Assembly: GCF_028640845.1 (NCBI RefSeq)
Contig: NC_080542.1
Span: forward strand, 18,131,783-18,195,782
Direction: 5' to 3'
Length of the DNA stretch: 64,000 nucleotides
Source: Ahaetulla prasina
Lineage: Eukaryota; Chordata; Lepidosauria; Squamata; Colubridae
The notes under the pieces were generated by a model that was not told the DNA's origin, made no database searches, and was given only the letters and a program-made list of their open reading frames with translations. This document shows positions 23,290 to 33,311 of the stretch, in pieces. The number at the start of each line of letters is the position of its first letter. Position 1 is the first letter of the stretch. The position numbers were made by a program, and so were the translations under genes.

Positions 23290-23925
23290 CTAAATGTGTC
23301 CATCTGGCTGATGATCTTAACTGGGGCTTATTTTGGGGTAGGGCTTATATTACGAGCATCCAGAAAATCATGCTAGGGCATGATTTATTGTATTTTTTGG
23401 AGTGTAAGACGCACTGGAGTGTAAGACACACCTTAGTTTTTGGGGAGGAAAATAAGAAAAAAGCTGATTGGCAAGTGGATTGGCTTCCGGGAATATCCCC
23501 AATCAGCTGTTCCCAGAAGTGAATTTTAGCAAAAGGTTCCTTGGTTGTGAGCTCTGTGCCTTGCTTTTTTTTTTTTTTTTTGCTTTTTTTTTCTGCCTCT
23601 GAAACTCTGTTTCAGAAAAAACTTCTTTCTGCCTCTGAAAGCCTCCATCAGAAAAAAAGCCTCTGAAGCTCTGTTTGGGAGCTTCTTTCTGAAGCTCTGT
23701 CTGGGACTTTTTTTTCTGAAGCTTCTTTCAGCCTCTGAAACCTCTATTTGAGAAGCTGGGTGGGGCTACATTCGGAGTATAAGATGCACCCAGATTTTTA
23801 CCCTCTTTTTTGGGGGAAAAAGGTGCGTCTTATACTCCAAAAAATACGGTATTTATTTATGATTTATTATCTTCCAGTTCGGTCTTATTTTCAGGGAATC
23901 AGGATATTCACTGTGTGGAAAGAAA
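23290..23925. mobile_element. AAAATAAGAC-family element with a second TIR element inside
   Basis: Outer parts (GGGCTTATTTTGGGGTAGGGC; GGTCTTATTTTCAGGGAATC) belong to the AAAATAAGAC family. Inside, 23388-23853 has its own inverted ends, GTATTTTTTGGAGTGTAAGACGC and GCGTCTTATACTCCAAAAAATAC, and an interior of CTCTGAAGC/TCTGTTT repeats. Confidence 0.5.
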
Positions 23926-23931
23926 TTGGTA

Positions 23932-24318
23932 CAGGTAGTTCTCAACAGTTATGACTGTTCAAAGTTACAACGGCACTGAAAAAAGTGACTTATGACCATT
24001 TTTCACACTTATACCCAATTGCAGCATCCCCATAGTCACATGATTTACTTTCAGATGCTTGGCCCAAACTCATATTTGTGATTGTGGTTGAAGTGTCCTG
24101 GTGTCATTTGATCTCCTTTTGCAACTTTCTGACAAACAAAGTCCATGGGGAAACCAGATTTACTTAACAACCATGTTACTAATTTGACCGCTGCAGTGAT
24201 TCACTTAATAAATGTGACAGGAAAAGTCTTAAAATGGGGCAAAACTCACTTAACAAATTTCTCACTTAACGACATAAATTTTGGGCTCAATTGTGGTCGT
24301 ACATTGAGGACTACCTCT
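23932..24318. mobile_element. Mariner-like MITE, GTAGTCCTC family
   Basis: Uninterrupted copy from CAGGTAGTTCTCAACAG to TTGAGGACTACCTCTG, with the family core CACTTAACAA and GGGCTCAATTGTGGTCG. Confidence 0.7.
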
Positions 24319-24565
24319 GCTGTTAAAATAGCCTTCCTGGTTTTGAAGTGCCTAAGAAATTCCCTGCCAGAAATACATTAAAATAGGTGAAGCTACCCTT
24401 TTCACCCTGTTTAGCTCTTTTCCCACTTTCCACAGCCCTTGCCCCCAAAGTTAGACACTTTAAATTCAAATTCAGTTTATTTTATTCGTCAAATTTAGAT
24501 ATCATCCATTTCACTCACAGAGTGATCCAGAGCAGCGTACAATTAAAATCTAAAAACCGGGGTGA

Positions 24566-25128
24566 AATTTATTTATTTATTTATCAACAAGAACAAGGAA
24601 ACTAATAACAGTATAGACATAGACATGGACACATGAAAAAAATGGCACAAATAAAAGGATATAAGTAGGCAAAACATAGCCATAAACACATAGAATGATC
24701 ACATATAAATGGGGACAGTAGGACAGGGGTGATAGGCATGCTGGTCTGCTTATGTATGCCCCCTTAAGAAACATGAAAGGTCCATGGTAGACAGTTTAAG
24801 GTAAAAGGTATGGGGATTAGCAAAACTAACAACAGGATCAGGTAGAGTGTTCCAGACATTTACTACTCTATTGCAGAAGTCATATTTCCTACAATTAAAA
24901 TTGGAGCGAATTACATTGAGTTTAAATCTATTGATAGCCCTTGTGTTATTACGGTTGAAATTAAAATATTCATTTACAAGTAGAACATTTTGGTAAATAA
25001 TCTTATGAACTAAGCATAGGTCAGAACATAGACAACGTAGTTCGAGAATATCTAGACCTAAAATTTCAAGCCTGGTGGTATACGGAATTTTATTTCGAGT
25101 AGAAGATTTGAGTACTCTTCTAATAAAT
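24566..25128 (-). mobile_element. CR1-like LINE 3' fragment
   Basis: The minus strand encodes NKIPYTTRLEILGLDILELR and NNTRAINRFKLNV, the C-terminal region of the family at 5999-8372 but clearly more diverged. The 3' tail is the (TTTA)n run near 24570. It is cut at its 5' side by a hAT MITE. Confidence 0.7.
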
Positions 25129-25318
25129 TCAGCAGGTTCTGACAGGTTCTGGAGAACTGGTAGCGGAATTTTTGAGTAGTTCACAGAACCGGCAAATACC
25201 ACCTCTGGCTGGCCCCAGAGTGGGATGGGAATGGGGATTTTGCAGTATCCTTCCCCTGCCACGCCCACCAAGCCAAGCCCACAGAACCAGTAGGGAAAAA
25301 TTTTGAATTTCACCCCTG
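25129..25318. mobile_element. hAT-like MITE, family H1
   Basis: TTCAGCAGGTTCTGACAGG to GAATTTCACCCCTG; near-match flanks CTAATAAA / CTAAAAAC. It lies at the edge of a LINE fragment. Confidence 0.65.
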
Positions 25319-25523
25319 CTAAAAACCATGTAAAAAGTAGTAATTCAGAAATAAACAGATATAAACAAGAATTACATTAGAAAGGCATTTGTATTAAAAG
25401 GTAAAAGGCAGGGCAAAACCCATCAAATTGTCAAGCTGCTTAGAAAGACCCATGCAAGTTGTCAGAGTCAGGTGTCCATTTACTGATAATCTTCAGTTCC
25501 TGCCGACCACTCAAACATGTGGA

Positions 25524-25916
25524 TACAGATTGTCCTCAATTTACAACAGCTCATTTAGCAATGATTCAAAGTTACAACGGCACTGAAACAACTGACGTAT
25601 GACTGCTTTTCACACTTACAATTGTTGTAGCATCCCCAATGGTCAAGGAATGAAAATTCAGACACTTGGAAACTGATTCATATTTATGACCGTTGCAATG
25701 TCATGTGGTCCCCTTTTGTGACCTTCTGAAAAGCAAAGTCAATGGGGAAGCTAGACTCATTTAACAAGCATGTTGCTAGTTTAATAGCTGCAGTGATTCA
25801 CTTATTTAATGTGACAAGAAAGGTCATAAAATGGGGCAAAATTCATTTGACAAACGTCTTGCTTAGCAACAGAAATTTTGGGCTCAGTTGTGGTCAAAAG
25901 TTGAGGACTCCCTGTA
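25524..25916. mobile_element. Mariner-like MITE, GTAGTCCTC family
   Basis: TACAGATTGTCCTCAATTTAC to GAGGACTCCCTGTA, uninterrupted, flanked by TA. Confidence 0.7.
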
Positions 25917-26073
25917 TTCAAGTTCTTCACCGCTATGCTTTTTGTTTGTTTGTTTCTACTTATCACTTTTACTAACTGTGGTCTTCACTCTGCCCTAATC
26001 AGGTTTGACAATTCTTAGTTTTTAACTCACAGTCAAAGTGAGTTAAATGCTGCCACCTGATGATGGATATTTA

Positions 26074-26525
26074 TATAGTGGAAAAAGATGTTTCGTTCTC
26101 ATCCAAAAAGTTTCATCAGTTGTCACAACTGAAGCTTCTGGGATGAGAAGTGAAACATCTTTTTTGTCTTCCTCAACAGTGGTGGGTTGCAAATTGTGGC
26201 TTGGTGGGCATGGCAGGAGAAGGATACTGTAAAATCTCCATTTTCACCCCACACCAGGGGAAGGTTACTGCAAAAATCCTCATTTCCTCCCAATCAGCTG
26301 GGACGTGGGAGGCAGAGAATAGGTGGGGGTGGGCCCAGTCAGAATTTTTACTACCAGTTCTCTGAACTACTCAAAATTTCTACTACTGGTTCTCCAGAAC
26401 TGGTCAGAACCTGCTGAAACCCACCTCTGCGTCTTTTTGGGGGGGGGGAGAAGAAAAGGGGGAAAAAGCACCTTTGAGACAACCATGACCTGGATGACTG
26501 ATAATCTCCATAGACATACAGTGGA
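26074..26525. repeat. Penelope-like terminus type B, split by a hAT MITE
   Basis: A foldback at 26080-26160 has, on the minus strand, CTGATGA (26119-26113), an 18-base stem region and GAAAC (26094-26090), the hammerhead order. The plus arm has CTGAAGCTTCT...AGAAGTGAAAC with three core bases missing. The tail continues after the hAT insertion at 26475-26520 with CACCTTTGAGACAACCATG and GATAATCTCCATAGAC, the inverse of the motif near 3371-3440. Confidence 0.45.
26177..26429. mobile_element. hAT-like MITE, family H1
   Basis: CAGTGGTGGGTTGCAAATTG to GCTGAAACCCACCTCTG, 253 bases, inserted in a Penelope-like terminus. I could not see an exact target duplication. Confidence 0.65.
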
Positions 26526-26695
26526 AGAATTTTGAGAGAGTCTTCTGCTACCACGTTCTAAAATAGAGGTCACCCGATGCAGACTTTCTACCGCCTTATT
26601 CTGTTGCATATATAAATCCTTCTTTTCAAGTTGCTTCCTTCCAGATGTTATAATGTCTTGGAATTATGGAGGAATTGGGGATGTTCAGTCTAAAG

Positions 26696-26830
26696 CAGGG
26701 GTCTCCAACCTTGGCAACTTTAACACTTGTGGACTTCAACTTCCAGAGTTCCTCAGCCAGCTTTGCTGGATGAGGAACTCTGGGAGTTGAAGTCCACAAG
26801 TCTTAAAGTTGCCAAGGTTGGAGACCCCTG
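26696..26830. mobile_element. hAT-like foldback MITE, family H3, exact 8-bp TSD
   Basis: A 135-base near-perfect palindrome with ends CAGGGGTCTCCAACCTTGG and CCAAGGTTGGAGACCCCTG, flanked by GTCTAAAG at 26688-26695 and 26831-26838. Confidence 0.9.
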
Positions 26831-26895
26831 GTCTAAAGGAGATAAATCTCATTGTCTCTTTTGACTTCACAGTTCAATGATTCTGTGAGTTGACC

Positions 26896-27434
26896 TTCAA
26901 AACCGTGTTTCTCCAAAAAGACAAGCCACCTCACATTTTTGAGCGCATGCGATCAAATTAAGACCCACCCACAAAATTAGCCCTGCCAACCCCAGAGTGC
27001 AGGGAGTGGGGTGAGGCACGCAGGTAAAAAATAAGCTAGGGTGGGGATGGTGTGTGTGAAGCTGCCCTATTTACCAGGCCTCGCACACCCCGACACTTAC
27101 TTTACCTTCTTCTGCGGCTGCTTGCCGCCACTCACACGTATCACCCTGGCATCCATTTCACCTTTATATGCCTGGCGGAAGGCATCTATTATCGGCTGCA
27201 GATGCCTTTGGACAGGCATCTGAAGGCAAAATGGAGGCCGTGTGAGTGGCAGCAAGCAGCAGCATAAGAAGTGGGCCAGTTGTGGGCTCCTGCTGGGCGG
27301 GGCTGTCAGTACCACTGCCGCAAGGTAAGTCAATAATTGAAGAAGTCAATAATTGAAGAAAAAAGAAGTCCTAGCCATTTTTTCGGGGGTCAAAAGAAAA
27401 TAAGACTTAGCCTTCTTTTTGGGGAAACATGGTA
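26896..27434. mobile_element. Larger AAAATAAGAC-family TIR element
   Basis: Left CCGTGTTTCTCCAAAAAGAC, right AAAATAAGACTTAGCC...GGGGAAACATGGTA. The interior has a partly inverted GC-rich block (GGCAGCAAGCAGC / GCTGCTTGCCGCC). Confidence 0.5.
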
Positions 27435-27762
27435 GAAGGTACCAACTTTGGGAAAGATCATAAAATCTGTCCCAAAATTACTCAGAAATTTACTCAGTGC
27501 CAGAAATTAATTCATCCTTATTATCCCAAAATACTCTAAATATTAAAGCAGTGTGGATATCCTTTAATCTTTGATCTGCACAAGTTTTCTATCGAATAGA
27601 ACACCATGACCTTGATGACATCATCACTGCTATGGTGGGATATGACCAGCCAAGGACGGTTGTTTGAATTGCTTTTATTTTAGACAGTCACAAATTAGGC
27701 AGCTCTTGTCCTGATCCTCCTCCTTTTGTTCTCTGGTTTCAGGTCCATCTCTGAAATCAGCC

Positions 27763-28209
27763 ATGCTTCTGCTTCTGAAGACATGGGGCTGTATGATGTT
27801 CTTCCTGCTGATGGCACCCTGTATGATTGCAAGCCAAAGCTTTTCTGAGAATCCTCGGCACAAGAAGTTTCTAAGGGAGCACCAAGACTTTCCCCAGACC
27901 AAGGTTGTGGGGCAGAATTACTGCATGTTTATGATGCTACAAAGGGGCATGACCAGGCCTTGCAAAACCACCAACAGTTTTGTCCATGCTCCTCACAACC
28001 AGCTGAAGGACATCTGTACCTGGGCTGGGACTCATTATCGCAGAGCTTTGAGGCTTAGCAAATCGGTCTTCTCTGTCACCACCTGCAACCTGCAAGGAAT
28101 GTCACAAGGCCAGTGTCGTTATTCGGCTCAGACAGGACAACGACAAATCCTTATCAACTGTGATTCTTCTGGTTGGCCTGTCCATTTTGAAGAGAGCAAC
28201 TTCATGTAG
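27763..28209 (+). CDS. RNase A superfamily secreted ribonuclease, gene 2
   Basis: A 148-residue secreted ribonuclease, paralogue of the gene at 3499. The hydrophobic signal peptide covers about residues 1-24 (cut near IAS|QSF), leaving an N-terminal glutamine. The triad is intact: His40 in KKFLREH (His12), Lys68 in CKTTNSF (Lys41) and His141 in PVHF (His119). Six cysteines (54, 67, 85, 108, 118, 133) fit the three-disulfide pattern of angiogenin-like and reptile RNases. Residue 39 is Glu where most family members have Gln (Gln11, which contacts the substrate phosphate); gene 1 keeps Gln. A good acceptor (CTGGTTTCAG) at 27742 shows one coding exon after an upstream noncoding exon. The rather basic mature chain suggests nucleic-acid or membrane binding, but the true role is unknown. 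Confidence 0.92.
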   Translation: MLLLLKTWGCMMFFLLMAPCMIASQSFSENPRHKKFLREHQDFPQTKVVGQNYCMFMMLQRGMTRPCKTTNSFVHAPHNQLKDICTWAGTHYRRALRLSKSVFSVTTCNLQGMSQGQCRYSAQTGQRQILINCDSSGWPVHFEESNFM

Positions 28210-29442
28210 AGTCGACCCACTCAAAACTACGACAATATACTCTGGGTTATTTCATAAGAGTCGATGCAATACAATCCATAATCCTCACTTCCCTTTTGCA
28301 CCTATAGCATAGCGTTCGAAGAAATGTCCATCTGGGTTCAGTTCCAAGTGGGAAGAAAGACACTGGAAACATGGAGACTGCTTGGAAAGATAGTTTAACA
28401 GTGGACAAGACCACATGGTTTGAGGTCCTGGGCAAAAAGAGCACATGGATGAGAGAGGGAGAGAGATTTATACCCTCTCTTGGGCCTGCCTTGTAGCTTC
28501 CTGTTTCTGTGTAAGAAATGTACTCTGATTGATTGTCAGACTCCCATGGGGCCATACAGGGGTAACTTTGTAGGCTGTCTTGAGTCCCAGGCTTGGTTGA
28601 ATCTTGCTGAGTAATGCAATCTCCCCAGATGGCATGTGGTGAGTTCTGTTGCTAGATGGGTAGAGGGCTAATCCTATCATGTCTTGAGGGCCGTGTCTTG
28701 ATCCCATCACCCTGGAGCTGAAGAGGGGCGGGGGAGGAGGGCAGGAAGCTGCTTTGTCTTTAAAACATGTTTCTCCTTTTCTGATCCAGGGAAATATAAT
28801 ATTCTGCCTTTTTAATATTTCCTAAAATATTTCATTCTTCTAGGAGGGGGCTGGGTGCTAACTTTCTTCAGTAGTGTAATGCAGCAATTCCAAATCTTAT
28901 GATATAATGAATCTGGCAAGCCAGGTTATCCAAAAGATTTCTGCAAGGTTCCAATCAGAACTGATCTGAAATTCGATATCTGGGTGGAATTGACAATTTG
29001 GGTTGAACCTCTGAATTAACATTTCAAAAAGACTTACTGATATGCCAAATTGATCCAGATGATCTTAATTGGTCCAACGGATTTGATGTATAATGTGGAA
29101 CATTCCACATAGGCTCACCCATTGGGATCAGAGTCATTTTATCTGTATTCAGTTTAGGAGAAGCCTTCATATAGGACCCACTATACTATGCAGCCTACCA
29201 GCCATAGATGGCATTAAGGATACTGCAGTTCATACTAGTAGTTTAGCTTGGAAAAATGCAGCGTATGCATGATAGGCTGTACACCATATATGAAATTACT
29301 TCTCTCAGGAAGAGTCCATCTCTATCCAGAAGGGTTCAAGGACATCTGAATCATCTCCCCAATATTTACAGGTATCCTTTGACAAATAATATCTGACTAT
29401 GAGAATTATGATCCCTGCATGTGAAAAAACCCTAAAATCTAT
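28210..29442. other. 3' flank of RNase gene 2
   Basis: No further gene. The segment about 28748-28862 pairs with 258-372 at the window's left edge, suggesting a duplicated RNase gene flank. The remainder is unassigned. Confidence 0.4.
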
Positions 29443-30020
29443 TATATTATTATTATTATTATTATTTATTAGATTTTTATACCGCCCTTCTCCCAAAGGA
29501 CTCAGGGCGGTTTACAGCCAAAGATAAGAACACAAGCAATATACAATTAAAACAAAATTTAAAAACTTATTAAATAATTGGCCGAAATTTAAAACATTTA
29601 AAATCTAAAAACCCTTTAAAATTCATCTAGAAATTTAAAATTTAAAAATTTAAAATTTAAACCAGCCCCGCGCGAGTAAATAAATACGTTTTCAGCTCGC
29701 GGCGAAAGGTCCGAAGATCAGGCACTTGGCGCAAGCAAGGGGGAAGTTCGTTCCAGAGGGTAGGAGCCCCCACAGAGAAGGATCTTTCCCTGGGGGCCGC
29801 CAACCAACATTGCTTGGCGGACGGCACCCTGAGAAGTCCCTCTCTGTGTGAGCGTACGGGTCGGTGGGAGGCATGAGATAACAGTAGGCGGTCCCATAAG
29901 TACCCAGGCCCCAAGCTATGGAGCGCTTTAAAGGTGGTAACCAAAACCTTAAAGTGCACCCGAAAGACCACAGGCAGCCAGTGCAGCCTGCGCAGGAGTG
30001 GTGTTACATGGGAGCCGCGT
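29443..30020 (-). mobile_element. L2-like LINE 3' end, 5'-truncated
   Basis: A tail of (ATT)n at 29443-29467, GACTCAGGGCGGTT, then minus-strand coding for the C-terminus ([33 protein letters not shown]). It is truncated near 30020. Confidence 0.8.
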
Positions 30021-30081
30021 ATCACTCATGATGATGGGTGGGAGAAGAGGTAGGGTTCTGAGAATTAAATAAAGCTTGTTT

Positions 30082-30273
30082 GGGATGGAATTGAACTCTT
30101 TCTGCTCAAAAAACCCTACAACTTCCCCATTTGGGAATCTTTTCCAATTCCACGTTTCACAAGATTGGGAATGGAATTGGGATGGAATTGAACTCTTCCT
30201 GCTCAAAAAAACCTACAACTTCCCCATTTGGGAATCTTCTCCAATTCCACGTTTCACAAGATTTGTGGAGAAT
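30082..30273. repeat. Two-copy tandem repeat, 97-base period
   Basis: GGGATGGAATTGAACTC begins at 30082 and again at 30179, and the 97-base units (ending CACGTTTCACAAGATT) are nearly identical. Confidence 0.85.
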
Positions 30274-30279
30274 TCATCA

Positions 30280-30676
30280 GCATGACAAAAGTAGCATTGC
30301 ACAGCAAGGTCGTCCCCTTTAATAAATGCAAGTGATATCACAATACATCTCCCAAAAGGGTAGAGCTTTCTGTGTAATGCTATTTACCCATTTTTTTGGA
30401 ACAGCAAAAGAGGCTGTATGGAAACTGCCCCCATCTATATGCTTAATTATTGGTTATTTCAGAAATAGGCAAGGTCTGTTTCTGAAGGCAATCTTTGAAG
30501 GATCCAGACACATATATCCATACAATTATATACAGACTGGTACTTCTGGACATAAAAGTTAAGGTTCAGCTATAGGGCAATTATAATAGGGATTTAGCAC
30601 AGCTTTGCTTGTATCTTTGATAAAATAAATAATGAAAATGATTATGATCTCTCTTTTTTATGAGAAGAATTAGCTA
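30280..30676. other. Intergenic, no gene seen
   Basis: Unassigned sequence. Confidence 0.3.
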
Positions 30677-31051
30677 CAGGTAATCCTCAACTTACAACAG
30701 TTTATTTAGTGACGGTTCAAAGTTACAACAGCACTGAAAAACGTGATTTACGACCGTTTTTCATACTTACAACCATTGCAGCATCTCCAGGGTCACGTGA
30801 TCAAAATTGAGACCTCACATTTATGATGGTTGCAGTCATGTGATCACCTTTTGCGACCTTCTGACAAGCAAAGTCAATGGGGAAACCAAATTCAGTTAAC
30901 AACCATGTTACTAATTTAACAACTGCAGTGGTTAATTTAACAAATATGGCAAAATAGGTTGTAAAATGGAGCAAAATTCACTTAACAAATGTCTCACTCA
31001 GGAACAAAACTTTTGGGCTCCATTGTGGTCATAAGTCGAGGACTACCTATA
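30677..31051. mobile_element. Mariner-like MITE, GTAGTCCTC family
   Basis: CAGGTAATCCTCAACTTAC to GTCGAGGACTACCTAT, uninterrupted; flanking TA. Confidence 0.7.
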
Positions 31052-31072
31052 GTATAAGAAGCATAACTGGAG

Positions 31073-31308
31073 CAGTGGATGGAATTCAAATTTTTTTACT
31101 ACCGGTTCTGTGGGCGTGGCATGTTGGGTGTGGCATGTTGGGCGTGGTGCAGCTTGGTGGGGATGGCAGGGGAAAGATACTGCAAAATCTCCATTCCCAT
31201 CCCACTCTGGGGCCAGCCAGAGGTGGTATTTGCCAGTTCTCCGATTTACTCAAAATTTCTGCTACCAGTTCTCCAGAACCTGTCAAAACCTGCTGAATTT
31301 CATCCCTG
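31073..31308. mobile_element. hAT-like MITE, family H1, exact 8-bp TSD
   Basis: CAGTGGATGGAATTCAAA to GCTGAATTTCATCCCTG, flanked by AACTGGAG at 31065-31072 and 31309-31316. The exact 8-base duplication supports the hAT assignment of family H1. Confidence 0.88.
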
Positions 31309-31316
31309 AACTGGAG

Positions 31317-32234
31317 AAACCTCTCTTATTTTTCCAGCTGGATGCACATACCAGGAATTCTAAACTGCTCACGTCATGGATTGTTTTTATGATTTGAGAG
31401 GTCACAATTTTGTCCAATTCCAGATGGCTCAGTCTTGGCAAATAAATCACTCACTCAAGCAGATGCTTGCCAAGTTAATTGCAAGGGCAGATTCCACAAC
31501 AACAGATTACATCAACCACCTCCAACACTTATGGCATGCAATCACTTTGGAAAACCAGATGGTGCAGCTCATTTTTAAAAGTAGGATGCGTCAAATCTGG
31601 CTTGCAGCCTGAAATCCTCTCCCTTTGCCACCCACACCTCCTCCTTCCATAAGCGTAATTCACATGTACACAGGCTTAACCTTGTTACTGCCTTAGCCAT
31701 TTTTCTGGTTTTGCACAATGTGTTGATCTAATCTATTTGCTCAGGTTCCCACAATCAACGAAACCACCACAGATGAACTACTGTAAAGCATAACACAGGA
31801 TAGGATGTTATGTGAAGGCACTGCTAGGTTTTTAACAGAGAAGCTTAATTGTGTTCATGGGAACAGACTTTTAAGATGAGATCAGATAGTCTTTATCCAG
31901 GGGACAGCTAAGCTGTACACAAATTTCCAGTTCTTTGCTGCCATCTAATGATGATGTCTATAGCAGTCAGAGTTTAAAATGTTTTCTTGGAAGCAATACA
32001 GGAAACAGTATGTTATTGCCATCTTCCACAATTTTGTTTTGCTTTCCGAGCATACACTACAGATCTGGGCTTTTCCTAGTGGCCTCCCATCCAAATATTA
32101 ACCGGGTTCTATCTTTCTTCCCCCCACACCCCCCAGCTAGGTACTGTGACAAAATGTACATAAATCAGGAAAGAATCCTGGAAAATCTAAAACATGTCTA
32201 AAGTGATGGAAATATTTAAATATTCAGAGTATAT
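31317..32234. other. Intergenic, no gene seen
   Basis: Unassigned. The short frame around 31376-31612 has no recognisable family. Confidence 0.3.
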
Positions 32235-32482
32235 AGTCCATATGTACACCCTATGACTATAATTAAATATTGTACCTTATGATTCTTCATGCATGTATCT
32301 TTTCTTTTTATGTATACTGAGAGCATATGCACCAAAGATAAATTTCTTGTGTGTCCAATCATACTTGGCCAATAAAGAATTCTATTCTATTCTATTCTAT
32401 TCTATTCTATTCTATTCTATTCTATTCTAGTCTAGTCTAGTCTAGTCTAGTCTAGTCTAGTCTAGTCTAGTCTAGTCTAGTC
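32235..32482 (+). mobile_element. L3/CR1-type LINE 3' end with (TTCTA)n and (TAGTC)n tail
   Basis: The 3' end TGAGAGCATATGCACCAAAG...GTGTCCAATCATACTTGGCC matches 36890-36966 and is followed by about twelve TTCTA units, then about eleven TAGTC units. The switch of pentamer motif in one array suggests slippage after a point change. Confidence 0.75.
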
Positions 32483-32848
32483 TAGTCTAAAAGGTAAAGG
32501 TAAAGGTTCCCCTCGCACATAAGTGCTAGTCATTGCCGACTCTAGGGGGCGGTGCTCATCTCCGTTTCAAAGCCGAAGAGCCAGCGCTGTCCGAAGACGT
32601 CTCCGTGGTCATGTGGCCGGCATGACTCAACGCCAAAGGCGCACAGAACGCTGTTACCTTCCCACCAAGGTGGTCCTATTTTTTCTACTTGCATTTTTAC
32701 ATGCTTTCAAAACTGCTAGGTTGGCAGAAGCTGGGACAAGTATCGGGAGCTCACCCCATTACATGGCAGCACTAGGGATTCAAACTGCTGAGCTGCTGAC
32801 CTTTCAATCGAAAAGCTCAACATCCTAGCCCCTGAGCCACCATGTCCT
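32483..32848 (-). mobile_element. Sauria-type SINE in a pentamer array
   Basis: Minus-strand SINE: its tail reads AAGGTAAAGGTAAAGGTTCCC on the plus strand, then GACTCTAGGGGGCGGTG (resembling the Bov-B 3' end), the central domain GTGGTCATGTGGCCGGCATG and the tRNA-like head at the right. It is flanked on both sides by CTAGTCTAG-type repeat, so it inserted in the array. Confidence 0.8.
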
Positions 32849-32927
32849 AGACTAGTCTAGTCTATATAGGAGTGTATAGTTTCGGTGTATAATTTTTGAA
32901 TCATAAACTAGTTGTGTGTATGCAGCG

Positions 32928-33310
32928 GCAGCAAAAAAAAAAAAAAAAAAAGCCAATGCAATCCTAAACTGCATTAAGAGAGGGATACAATCACGATCAA
33001 CTAAGGTACTAATACCATTCTATAAAGCCTTAGTAAGACCACACTTAGAATACCACATCCAGTTTTGGTCACACCATAAAAAAGATTTTGAGACTCTAGA
33101 AAGAAGGCAGAGAAGAGCAACCAAGATTAGGGATTGGAGACTAAAACATATGAAGAACTGTTACAGGAACTGGACACGGTTAGTCTAGTGAAGAGAAGGA
33201 CCAGGGGATACATGATAGCAATGTTCCAATATTTGAGGGGCTGCCACAGAGAGGAGAGGGGGTTAAGCTATTCTCCAAAGCACCTGAGGGCCAGACAAGG
33301 AATAATGGAT
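32928..33310 (+). mobile_element. CR1 LINE 3' part
   Basis: Encodes [20 protein letters not shown] and TLERRQRRATKI, the C-terminal end of CR1 reverse transcriptase, then GGACCAGGGGATACATGATAGC-type CR1 3' sequence. It begins with an A-run and is 5'-truncated. Confidence 0.75.
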
Positions 33311-33311
33311 G

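Noticed and set aside
30082..30273. Possible CRISPR-like repeat
   Set aside because: Only two long, directly adjoining units without spacers, in a vertebrate genome; a simple tandem duplication.
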